Assembly (NCBI RefSeq): GCF_900129405.1
Contig: NZ_FQVQ01000005.1
Location: 1 to 64,000 of the forward strand
From: Flavobacterium fontis
GTDB taxonomy: Bacteria > Bacteroidota > Bacteroidia > Flavobacteriales > Flavobacteriaceae
Reading direction: 5' to 3'
Length of the DNA stretch: 64,000 nt
Below, in pieces: positions 8,661 to 15,954 of the stretch (its first letter is position 1; each line of letters starts with the position of its first letter). The translations under genes were made by a program, and so were the position numbers. The notes under the pieces were generated by a model. That model searched no databases. It saw only the letters and a list, made by a program, of their open reading frames with translations, and was not told the DNA's origin.

Positions 8661-9047
8661 ATGTTAGAACGAAATCATCACTTAGGTTTGCTTATCCTTC
8701 GTTTGGCGGTAGGCGGACTCATGCTGTTTCACGGCGTGGCCAAATTGGAACACGGAATTGACTTTATTGAAGAAGCAGTAGGTCCTTTGGCTTATGGCGT
8801 TTATTTGGGTGAATTATTAGCTCCTTTGGCGATCGTGTTGGGGTATCGCACCCGATTGGCGGCTTTGATCTTTGGCATCAATTGTATCGCTGCGGTAGCG
8901 ATTGCGCATTCGACCGATATTTTAAAATTGAATGAATACGGGGGTTATGCTTTGGAATTGCTCGCGCTGTATTTGGTAGGTGCCTTGGCGTTATTTTTTA
9001 CGGGCGGTGGAGCGCTAGCAGTGTCTAAAAACAGCCGTTGGGACTAA
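8661..9047 (+). CDS. DoxX family membrane protein
   Basis: A 128-residue protein with four membrane segments and the DoxX signature LLILRLAVGGLMLFHGVAKL near the N-terminus, followed by GELLAPLAIVLG. DoxX/SURF4-like proteins of bacteria are linked loosely to redox or sulfur metabolism, and no specific role can be given here. A near-consensus -7 box, TATCTTTA at 8630, lies 24 bases upstream of the ATG. The last four bases overlap the end of the convergent thioesterase gene. Confidence 0.88.
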   Translation: MLERNHHLGLLILRLAVGGLMLFHGVAKLEHGIDFIEEAVGPLAYGVYLGELLAPLAIVLGYRTRLAALIFGINCIAAVAIAHSTDILKLNEYGGYALELLALYLVGALALFFTGGGALAVSKNSRWD

Positions 9048-9643
9048 TCGTTTCTCCCTTCAAATTTTTGTTCTGCGTGACGTAAAAGCTGTTTGATTAG
9101 GGCTTGTTTGTCCTGAATTAATTCGCTTGAAAAAGGCAACTCCGGTAGAGAAATGCCCATGCCTTGCATGACGGTATCCAACGGGGTTGCCTTTCCTTTT
9201 TGCACCATACGCAATTCTTTTAAAGCTACACAGTAAAGTTTCCCTTTTCGGGTGATGACCGATTCGACAAATAATTTATGTTCATCCCAATAGACCAGTT
9301 GGTTGGAAACCGTGAACTTCTGAAACAGTTGCAACGAACGGCGATACACAATTGTGGTATTCACGACCGGGGCCATGATTTTATGTTTGAACGCATAGCG
9401 AAAAAAGCCACTGCGAATGACCAAATCAAACCGTCCTAATTCCATGTAATTAAGATAGCGTGCATTGTTCATGTGGAAATATTCATCCAAATCAAAAGGG
9501 GTTACCCAATAGGTATGCGTTACAATGGCCGAAAAATCGGTAAGGCGCGGCCGAAAGATGCTCCGAAGCAGGAGCCAACATTTGTACACAAAAAGATGCA
9601 TGGCTTTTTTGACAAAGTACGGCAATCCGTAAGAAATCCGCAA
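9044..9643 (-). CDS. Acyl-CoA thioesterase-like protein (hotdog fold, THEM6-like)
   Basis: A 199-residue protein with an N-terminal hydrophobic stretch (FVYKCWLLLRSIF) and then a single hotdog domain: YWVTPFDLDEYFHMNNARYLNY is the family motif of 4HBT-like thioesterases in the THEM6 branch, with the Asp and Asn at the usual places. It probably hydrolyses an acyl-CoA or acyl carrier thioester, possibly at the membrane. The substrate is unknown. It converges on doxX with a 4-base overlap. Confidence 0.78.
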   Translation of the reverse strand: MRISYGLPYFVKKAMHLFVYKCWLLLRSIFRPRLTDFSAIVTHTYWVTPFDLDEYFHMNNARYLNYMELGRFDLVIRSGFFRYAFKHKIMAPVVNTTIVYRRSLQLFQKFTVSNQLVYWDEHKLFVESVITRKGKLYCVALKELRMVQKGKATPLDTVMQGMGISLPELPFSSELIQDKQALIKQLLRHAEQKFEGRND

Positions 9644-9669
9644 CCTTCCCTCGAAGTATCAGGAAAAAC

Positions 9670-11046
9670 TTAAAACAATTTAAATACCGTATCGCGAAAT
9701 TTTTGCTGCCCGTTGGCATAAAAGGCACGATCTGCACGGAGAATCATGCTGTAATTGTTTCCTAAAAACTCCATAAATCCGTTGTTAATCTCAATCGGAT
9801 AGGGCGTATAGCGTAACACCTGATCGCTGGGATATTGAAAGCGAGGCATCCACGTTTCCTTTCCCTGGATGGTGGGACTGATTTTTTTGCCAACATAGAG
9901 ATGAAAAGGAATGCCATGGGTGTCCCAATGCAGTGTATCGCGTGGCGCTACCCACACACAATGGCGCGCGGCTTGGCGTTTTTCTTCGGCTTTGAAAAAG
10001 GTATTGATAACGTTTGCATCCGAAAAAAGAAGTACCTCAAAGGGAGTTGTATTGATAAACGTTAGCCCGGAAGGAGCAGGTGGCAGCCTCCGTTTTTGGA
10101 AAAAATCGTAACCCGTTTGCAGCGTATCGGGATAAGGGGGGCCCAATCGAACGCCATTTTTATCATAGTAATACAGCGACGGATAAAATCCCAATTTTTC
10201 TAGCTCCTGTCTATTTCTGATTTCTGTCTTTTTCTGCTCGCCATAAAAGGCTGCTCCCGCGATGAGGATTCCGATGACCCCCAAAATGATGAGTGTAAAC
10301 TTAAAATCACCCATGACCCGCTTGCGTTTGCGCTGCTCTTGAGGATCGGTAGGATGGTAAAACAGGTAGAAAAAACCTCCAAATAGGATTTCAAAAAAGT
10401 TTACGATTCCGGGTTTGTTGACACTTTCTAGAATATCCCGCAGTTGCTCGTGTTGTTGCCTGCGAATGTGTTGTACCAATTGAATTAACTTTTTCTCCCC
10501 TATTTTTTCAGCCAATTCGGCATAGTAGGCAAACAAACGCTCTTCTACGTCAACCTTTGAGGTGGTCGTAGCCAATCGGTAGGATTCCAATTTTGATTCC
10601 AATTTATTTACAAGCAAACGACGCACTCCCGCAGGCATGATATCGACATAACGCCAGGTGAATTTCAGGTAATAAAAGCGTTCGGCTTCAAACTCCTCGG
10701 CCACGAAGGCTTCCCAATCGGGGGTGAGAAAAGCTTCGACATCGGCCACCAAGCTACTCCAGCCGAAAGGTTCATAATCGGGATCGGGATACGTTTGCAG
10801 CAAATTGGTATTTTGACGAAAATGATGCGCAAATTCGGGATGTGCATCGAGAAAAGCGAGAATAGGACGATGCGTTTTGAGGACTTCCAAAAACTGGGCT
10901 TGCGCGTTGACACTCTCGGAAGTGGCGGCGAGTTGACTTTCAAGACGCAGGCGTTTTTCAAATTTGATCACACGGTCTGCGGGCCACTGCGAAGGCGGTT
11001 CGGCATGGAAGGCTTGCGCAAAGAAATAAACGTCTAAAAAAGTCAT
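9670..11046 (-). CDS. Unknown membrane-anchored protein
   Basis: The start at 11046 (MTFLDVYFFAQAF) is preferred since a TACCTTG box lies just upstream. The 458-residue protein has a helical N-terminal half with acidic and basic stretches, two hydrophobic segments around residues 215-265 (EILFGGFFYLFY and FTLIILGVIGILIAGAAFYG), and a C-terminal domain of about 190 residues that should face the other side of the membrane and reads like a beta-rich module. I do not recognise a family. It is a single gene, 27 bases upstream of the thioesterase on the same strand, and may be cotranscribed with it. Confidence 0.7.
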   Translation of the reverse strand: MTFLDVYFFAQAFHAEPPSQWPADRVIKFEKRLRLESQLAATSESVNAQAQFLEVLKTHRPILAFLDAHPEFAHHFRQNTNLLQTYPDPDYEPFGWSSLVADVEAFLTPDWEAFVAEEFEAERFYYLKFTWRYVDIMPAGVRRLLVNKLESKLESYRLATTTSKVDVEERLFAYYAELAEKIGEKKLIQLVQHIRRQQHEQLRDILESVNKPGIVNFFEILFGGFFYLFYHPTDPQEQRKRKRVMGDFKFTLIILGVIGILIAGAAFYGEQKKTEIRNRQELEKLGFYPSLYYYDKNGVRLGPPYPDTLQTGYDFFQKRRLPPAPSGLTFINTTPFEVLLFSDANVINTFFKAEEKRQAARHCVWVAPRDTLHWDTHGIPFHLYVGKKISPTIQGKETWMPRFQYPSDQVLRYTPYPIEINNGFMEFLGNNYSMILRADRAFYANGQQKFRDTVFKLF

Positions 11047-11097
11047 TGGTATAAAACGGCAAGGTACGATAATTTTAGAAAAACGCACTTAGAAAGA

Positions 11098-11192
11098 TCG
11101 GCGTGAGCGGTTGAAGCGGCATCCTTGGGTTGAGGCGACGAAACCCAAGATACAGCGAAAGACGCGACCCGTAGGGGCACGCCCTTGTCTTA
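11098..11192. other. GC-rich structured intergenic element, copy 2
   Basis: The stretch contains CCTTGGGTT and AACCCAAG as a strong stem around a 9-base loop, followed by AGCGAAAGACGCGACCC and GGGGCACGCCC. The order of blocks matches copy 1 at 707-834. It fills the gap between the unknown membrane protein and the MarR promoter region. Confidence 0.55.
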
Positions 11193-11279
11193 AATTTGTT
11201 AAAAATCAATAAAATCATCAACTGAAAGTTAGAATTTATGCTAATTATCATCTCACCCCTGTATGTATGACTCCTTTTT

Positions 11280-11341
11280 TACAAATTCCACAATAATTTG
11301 TATGCGCGCATAATTTTTTTGTCATTTATTATGCGTGCATA
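11280..11341. promoter_or_regulatory. MarR operator region of the fatty-acid oxidation operon
   Basis: Three palindromes occur in 62 bases. TACAAATT-N7-AATTTGTA at 11280-11302 has perfect 8-base arms. TATGCGCGCATA at 11301-11312 is a perfect 12-base palindrome. TATGCGTGCATA at 11330-11341 differs from it in one base. The second 12-mer lies directly upstream of the -7 box at 11353. Since the first gene behind it encodes a MarR protein, autoregulation of the operon through these sites is the simplest reading. Confidence 0.7.
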
Positions 11342-11352
11342 GTATTTTTTAG

Positions 11353-11360
11353 TATTTTTG
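11353..11360 (+). promoter_or_regulatory. -7 box of the MarR/fad operon promoter
   Basis: TATTTTTG fits the TAnnTTTG consensus and lies 25 bases before the MarR start codon. A repressor on the palindrome at 11330-11341 would cover the -33 region. Confidence 0.65.
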
Positions 11361-11385
11361 AAATCGATTTCGTAACCTAACCTTT

Positions 11386-11817
11386 ATGAAAGAAAAAACC
11401 ATTGATTACGCTCTTCGGGCGACATGGCAAGCGGTAGCGCGGATGTACAATGAAGAAGCGTCGAAATACGATGCCTCAATGGCAGTAGGATTTGCCTTAT
11501 TGAGCATTGATAAAGAAGAGGGTACGCCTTCCTCCTACATTAGCAACCGCATGGGAATGGAACCGACGAGTTTAACCCGAACGTTGAAAACCCTTGAGGA
11601 TCGGGGATTGATTTACCGCGAGAAAAATCCTGAGGACGGCCGTGGGGTGTTGATTTTTTTGACGGAAGAAGGAAAGTCCAAACGCGAACTGTCGAAGAAC
11701 ACCGTATTACGGTTTAACGAAGTGGTACGACAGCATGTAACCGACGTTCAACTTGCCCATTTTATGCAAGTTACCGAGCTCATAAATGACTTGATTGCTG
11801 AGAAAAAAATATTTTAA
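11386..11817 (+). CDS. MarR family regulator of the fatty-acid oxidation operon
   Basis: A 143-residue winged-helix protein. The DNA-binding part reads TPSSYISNRMGMEPTSLTRTLKTLEDRGLI, followed by a wing (REKNPEDGRGVLIFLTEEGK). It is the first gene of a same-strand series with FadB-like, thiolase and acyl-CoA dehydrogenase genes, 26 bases before the next start. I infer that it represses this operon and that an acyl-CoA or fatty acid relieves repression. Its upstream region carries two nearly identical 12-base palindromes fitting a MarR dimer. Confidence 0.9.
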   Translation: MKEKTIDYALRATWQAVARMYNEEASKYDASMAVGFALLSIDKEEGTPSSYISNRMGMEPTSLTRTLKTLEDRGLIYREKNPEDGRGVLIFLTEEGKSKRELSKNTVLRFNEVVRQHVTDVQLAHFMQVTELINDLIAEKKIF

Positions 11818-11843
11818 AAACCAACTCCATAGCACACCTATCT

Positions 11844-14234
11844 ATGAAACGAATCATTAAAAAAGTGGCCGTTGTAGGATCCGGAATAATGGGATCGGGC
11901 ATTGCGTGCCATTTTGCCAATATTGGACTGGAGGTTTTACTGTTGGACATTGTGCCCAATGCGTTGACTCCTGCCGAAGAAAAGAAAGGGCTTACTTTAG
12001 AAAGCAAAGCCGTTCGTAACCGATTGGTCAACGACCACTTGGCCAACGCGTTAAAATCGAACCCCTCCCCGATTTACAGTCAAAAGTTCGCTTCCCGCAT
12101 CACCACAGGAAATACCACCGACGACATGGCCAAAATCGCTACTTGTGATTGGGTAATCGAAGTGGTAGTGGAACGATTGGACATCAAAAAATTGGTGTTC
12201 GAACAAATCGACAAGTACCGTAAACCGGGAACCTTAGTGACTTCCAACACGTCTGGGATTCCGATTCAGTTTATGAGTGAAGGACGCAGTGCCGACTTCC
12301 AAGCGCATTTCTGTGGGACGCACTTTTTCAACCCTGCCCGTTACTTGAAATTGTTTGAAGTTATTCCCGGACCGCAAACGAGTCCCGAGGTGATTGACTT
12401 CTTGTTTGAATACGGTTCTAAATTCCTTGGAAAAACCTCGGTCATCGCCAAAGATACGCCTGCCTTCATCGGTAACCGTATCGGAATATTCGGGATCATG
12501 AGTTTGTTCCACCAAGTCAAAGAATTAGGCTTGACCATCGAAGAAGTGGACAAATTAACTGGTCCCGTGATTGGTCGCCCGAAATCGGCTACTTTCCGTA
12601 CTGTCGATGTTGTGGGTCTTGACACCTTAGTGCATGTGGCCAATGGATTGTATGACAACTGTCCGAACGATGAAGCACACGATTTGTTCCAATTGCCCGA
12701 GTTCATTAAGAAAATGATGGAAAACCAGTGGTTGGGCAGCAAAACCAAGCAAGGGTTTTACAAAAAAGAAGGCAAAGATATTCTATCGTTGGATTTGGAT
12801 ACCTTGGAATACCGTCCGAATAAAAAAACATCGTTTGCCACGTTGGAACTGACCAAAACCATTGATAAACCGATTGATCGTTTTAAAGTTTTGGTGAAAG
12901 GAAAAGACAAAGCTGGCGACTTCTACCGCAAGAATTTTTCGGCCATGTTTGCTTATGTATCCAACCGTATTCCCGAGATTTCTGACGAGTTATATAAAAT
13001 TGACGATGCCATGAAAGCCGGTTTCGGTTGGGAAAATGGACCCTTCGAAATTTGGGATGCCATCGGAGTAGCGAAGGCGATTGAAATCATGCAAAATGAA
13101 GGCTACCAACCCGCCGCTTGGGTCAACGAAATGATCGCTTCGGGTTCGACTTCCTTTTACACCGTAAAAAATGGGGCGACGTATTTCTATGATAGTGCTT
13201 CTAAATCCTATGTCAAAAAACCAGGCCAAGAGAGCTTTATCATCCTCGATAATATCCGTGATACTCAAAAAGTATGGGGCAACAGTGATTGCACGCTCTT
13301 CCATTTGGGTGACGGGATTTTGAACTTAGAATTCCACTCCAAAATGAATACCATTGGCGGTGGCGTTTTAACCGGAATCAACAAAGCCATCGATTTGGCC
13401 GAAAAAGAATACCACGGATTAGTCATTGGGAACCAAGGGGCTAATTTCTCTGTAGGTGCCAACATCGGAATGATTTTCATGATGGCGGTCGAACAAGAAT
13501 ACGACGAATTGAATATGGCCATCAAACTGTTCCAAAATACAATGATGCGTTGCCGTTATTCTTCGATTCCTGTAGTTGTGGCGCCACATGGCATGACCTT
13601 GGGAGGTGGATGTGAAATGACTTTACATGCCGACCGCGTGGTCGCAGCCGCAGAAACCTATATCGGATTGGTAGAATTTGGTGTTGGGGTAATCCCTGGC
13701 GGTGGTGGTTCGAAAGAAATGACCTTGCGTGCTGCCGACCTATTCCGTAAAAATGATGTGGAATTGAATGTGTTGCAAGAGTATTTCTTAACTATTGGTA
13801 TGGCAAAAGTGGCAACTTCTGCCTACGAAGCCTTTGACCTTGGTATTTTACAAAAAGGAAAAGATATCGTAGTGGTGAACCGCGATCGTCAAATAGCTAC
13901 GGCAAAACAAATTGCGTTGCAAATGGCCGAACAAGGCTATACCCAACCGGTAGAACGCAAAGACATTAAAGTACTTGGAAAACAAGCGCTTGGGATGTTC
14001 TTGGTAGGCACCGATCAAATGGTCGCGGGTCAGTACATTTCGGAACATGACCGCAAAATTGCGAATAAACTGGCCTACGTCATGGCTGGTGGGGACTTAT
14101 CGGAACCAACTTTGGTTTCTGAACAGTATTTATTGGATATCGAACGTGAAGCCTTCTTGAGTTTGTGTACCGAACGCAAGACGCTGGAACGTATTCAATT
14201 TATGTTGACCAAAGGAAAACCACTACGTAATTAA
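11844..14234 (+). CDS. fadB: 3-hydroxyacyl-CoA dehydrogenase / enoyl-CoA hydratase fusion (FadB-like)
   Basis: This enzyme carries out the hydration and second oxidation steps of beta-oxidation. At 796 residues it has the dehydrogenase part first: a Rossmann motif VAVVGSGIMGSGIA at residues 7-20, then the NTSGIP and THFFNPARY motifs and the two helical 3HCDH domains. The crotonase domain is at the C-terminus (about 490-720), with GMTLGGGCEMTL and FGVGVIPGGGGSKE forming the oxyanion hole and active-site region. This order is opposite to E. coli FadB and is typical of the Bacteroidota and archaeal-like version. The thiolase gene follows 79 bases downstream across a strong hairpin. Confidence 0.93.
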   Translation: MKRIIKKVAVVGSGIMGSGIACHFANIGLEVLLLDIVPNALTPAEEKKGLTLESKAVRNRLVNDHLANALKSNPSPIYSQKFASRITTGNTTDDMAKIATCDWVIEVVVERLDIKKLVFEQIDKYRKPGTLVTSNTSGIPIQFMSEGRSADFQAHFCGTHFFNPARYLKLFEVIPGPQTSPEVIDFLFEYGSKFLGKTSVIAKDTPAFIGNRIGIFGIMSLFHQVKELGLTIEEVDKLTGPVIGRPKSATFRTVDVVGLDTLVHVANGLYDNCPNDEAHDLFQLPEFIKKMMENQWLGSKTKQGFYKKEGKDILSLDLDTLEYRPNKKTSFATLELTKTIDKPIDRFKVLVKGKDKAGDFYRKNFSAMFAYVSNRIPEISDELYKIDDAMKAGFGWENGPFEIWDAIGVAKAIEIMQNEGYQPAAWVNEMIASGSTSFYTVKNGATYFYDSASKSYVKKPGQESFIILDNIRDTQKVWGNSDCTLFHLGDGILNLEFHSKMNTIGGGVLTGINKAIDLAEKEYHGLVIGNQGANFSVGANIGMIFMMAVEQEYDELNMAIKLFQNTMMRCRYSSIPVVVAPHGMTLGGGCEMTLHADRVVAAAETYIGLVEFGVGVIPGGGGSKEMTLRAADLFRKNDVELNVLQEYFLTIGMAKVATSAYEAFDLGILQKGKDIVVVNRDRQIATAKQIALQMAEQGYTQPVERKDIKVLGKQALGMFLVGTDQMVAGQYISEHDRKIANKLAYVMAGGDLSEPTLVSEQYLLDIEREAFLSLCTERKTLERIQFMLTKGKPLRN

Positions 14235-14245
14235 TAATTTAAATG

Positions 14246-14299
14246 TTGAATTTTAAATTATAAATGTCTTATGTAAATCATTTAAAATTTAAAATTCAA
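14246..14299. repeat. 21-base-pair intra-operon hairpin built from heptamer repeats
   Basis: The arms 14246-14266 and 14279-14299 are complementary in 20 of 21 positions around a 12-base loop. Both arms are AT-only apart from a few bases and read in 7-base steps (TTGAATT, TTAAATT, ATAAATG; TTTAAAA, TTTAAAA, TTCAAAA). The hairpin lies between the fadB and thiolase genes. There is no T-run, so it looks like an RNA-processing or stability element rather than a terminator. Confidence 0.75.
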
Positions 14300-14313
14300 A
14301 ATTCACAATAGCA

Positions 14314-15495
14314 ATGAAGACAGCTTATATCGTTAAAGGATACCGCACCGCAGTAGGGAAAGCCCCGAAAGGTTTATTCCGATTCAAACGTCCGGATGAA
14401 TTGGCGGCGGAAACCATAGAATATTTAATGCAGCAATTACCCGATTTTGACCGTGCCCGCATCGATGATGTGATGGTGGGTAATGCTATGCCCGAAGCGG
14501 AACAAGGTCTCAACATGGGACGATTAATTTCCTTAATGGGATTAAAAGTGACCGATGTTCCTGGGGTAACCGTAAACCGGTATTGCGCCTCGGGTGTGGA
14601 AACCATCAGTATGGCGGTAGCGAAAATTCAGAGTGGCATGGCCGACTGTATCATCGCGGGTGGTGCTGAAAGCATGAGCTACATTCCGATGGGTGGGTAC
14701 AAACCTACTCCCGATTACAAAGTGGCAGCCGCGGGACATGAAGATTATTACTGGGGCATGGGACTCACCGCTGAAGCCGTAGCGAAACAGTTCAACGTTT
14801 CCCGCGAAGACCAAGATGCTTTTGCCTATGCTTCGCACCAAAAAGCGAACAAAGCCCAACAAGAGGGTCGCTTTGCCAATCAAATTGTGCCCATTACCGT
14901 TGAACATACTTTTATCAACGAAGCAGGGAAAAAAGAAACCAAAAATTATACGGTAACTCAAGATGAGGGTCCGCGAGCCGATACCAATCTAGAAGCGCTG
15001 GCCAAATTACGACCTGTATTTGCCGCTGACGGAAGTGTAACCGCAGGTAATGCCTCACAAATGAGCGATGGCGCTGCTTTTGTGATGATTATGAGCGAAG
15101 CCTTAGTGAAAGAACTCAACTTGGAACCTATTGCGCGTATGGTGAGTTATGCCGCGGCAGGGGTCGAACCCCGAATTATGGGTATCGGTCCGGTGAAAGC
15201 GATTCCGAAAGCCTTACAGCAAGCAGGATTGCAATTGAAAGACATCGACCTGATTGAATTGAACGAAGCCTTTGCTTCCCAATCGTTGGCAGTAATCCGC
15301 GAATTGGACATCAATCCAGAAATCGTGAATGTCAACGGTGGTGCGATTGCTTTGGGTCACCCACTGGGTTGTACCGGCGCCAAACTTTCGGTCCAACTCT
15401 TCGACGAAATGAAACAACGCGGTAGCAAATACGGTATTGTTTCGATGTGTGTAGGAACGGGACAAGGTGCCGCGGGAATCTATGAATTGTTATAG
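14314..15495 (+). CDS. fadA: Acetyl-CoA C-acyltransferase (3-ketoacyl-CoA thiolase)
   Basis: A 393-residue thiolase for the last step of beta-oxidation, releasing acetyl-CoA. The nucleophilic cysteine is Cys91 in NRYCASGVETI, His349 is in GGAIALGHPLGCTGA, and the second cysteine Cys379 is in SMCVGTGQGAAG, all at standard positions. It follows the FadB-like gene, with which it should form the trifunctional system. Its stop codon overlaps the first unit of a TCT/AGA-type heptamer array. Confidence 0.95.
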   Translation: MKTAYIVKGYRTAVGKAPKGLFRFKRPDELAAETIEYLMQQLPDFDRARIDDVMVGNAMPEAEQGLNMGRLISLMGLKVTDVPGVTVNRYCASGVETISMAVAKIQSGMADCIIAGGAESMSYIPMGGYKPTPDYKVAAAGHEDYYWGMGLTAEAVAKQFNVSREDQDAFAYASHQKANKAQQEGRFANQIVPITVEHTFINEAGKKETKNYTVTQDEGPRADTNLEALAKLRPVFAADGSVTAGNASQMSDGAAFVMIMSEALVKELNLEPIARMVSYAAAGVEPRIMGIGPVKAIPKALQQAGLQLKDIDLIELNEAFASQSLAVIRELDINPEIVNVNGGAIALGHPLGCTGAKLSVQLFDEMKQRGSKYGIVSMCVGTGQGAAGIYELL

Positions 15496-15528
15496 AAGAA
15501 AGAGCAAAGAAGCAAGAAGAAAGAGTAT
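15494..15528. repeat. Heptamer array AGAAGAA/AGAGCAA (left partner)
   Basis: Five 7-base units (AGAAGAA, AGAGCAA, AGAAGCA, AGAAGAA, AGAGTAT) begin within the thiolase stop codon and end 9 bases before the four-helix-bundle gene. They are complementary to the array at 15892-15919 on the other side of that gene; the best 25-base core matches in about 21 positions. Confidence 0.85.
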
Positions 15529-15537
15529 CAAGAATGT

Positions 15538-15891
15538 ATGAAACATAATTTTAAAAACTTGAAAATCTGGACACTTTCAATGGAAATCACTTTTGATATT
15601 CATTCCATTTGTTTAGAATTTCCAAAGTTTGAAAATTATGGTTTGGCGAGTCAAATGAATCGTGCAGCGGTTTCAATACCTTCAAACATTGCAGAAGGCT
15701 CCAATCGGGGAGATCAGCATTTTGTTCATTTTTTGAATATAAGTCTGGGCTCTTCATTCGAATTACAAACGCAATTACTAATAGCAAATCAAAAAAAATA
15801 TTTAACTGAAGAAAAAACAATTGAAATAGAAAATAAAATCATCGAATTACAAAAAATGATTAGTGGTCTTATTACTAAGCTTAGTTCTTAG
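15538..15891 (+). CDS. Four-helix-bundle protein of the 23S rRNA intervening-sequence family
   Basis: A 117-residue all-helical protein with the family hallmark QMNRAAVSIPSNIAEGS in the middle and the typical start NFKNLKIWTLSMEI. Members were first found encoded inside intervening sequences of 23S rRNA and now occur widely as stand-alone genes, with no firm function; they form pentamers. Here it sits inside a beta-oxidation operon and is framed by complementary heptamer arrays, so the mRNA could fold it into a long loop. It has no evident link to fatty acid metabolism. Base composition is more AT-rich than its neighbours, which suits a transferred gene. Confidence 0.92.
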   Translation: MKHNFKNLKIWTLSMEITFDIHSICLEFPKFENYGLASQMNRAAVSIPSNIAEGSNRGDQHFVHFLNISLGSSFELQTQLLIANQKKYLTEEKTIEIENKIIELQKMISGLITKLSS

Positions 15892-15940
15892 TCTTTTCTC
15901 TTGCTTCTTTCTTCTTTTTTCTAAAATAAAATTTAAAATA
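15892..15940. repeat. Heptamer array TCTTTTC/TCTTGCT (right partner)
   Basis: The units TCTTTTC, TCTTGCT, TCTTTCT, TCTTTTT, TCTAAAA, TAAAATT, TAAAATA start on the base after the stop codon of the four-helix-bundle gene. The order and words resemble 641-675, and the first four units can pair with 15494-15528. Confidence 0.85.
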
Positions 15941-15954
15941 AAAAATATCCTATC

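Noticed and set aside
12234..15465. Minus-strand reading frames inside the fadB-like and thiolase genes
   Set aside because: They are shadows of two strongly conserved enzymes and contain no recognisable protein features.
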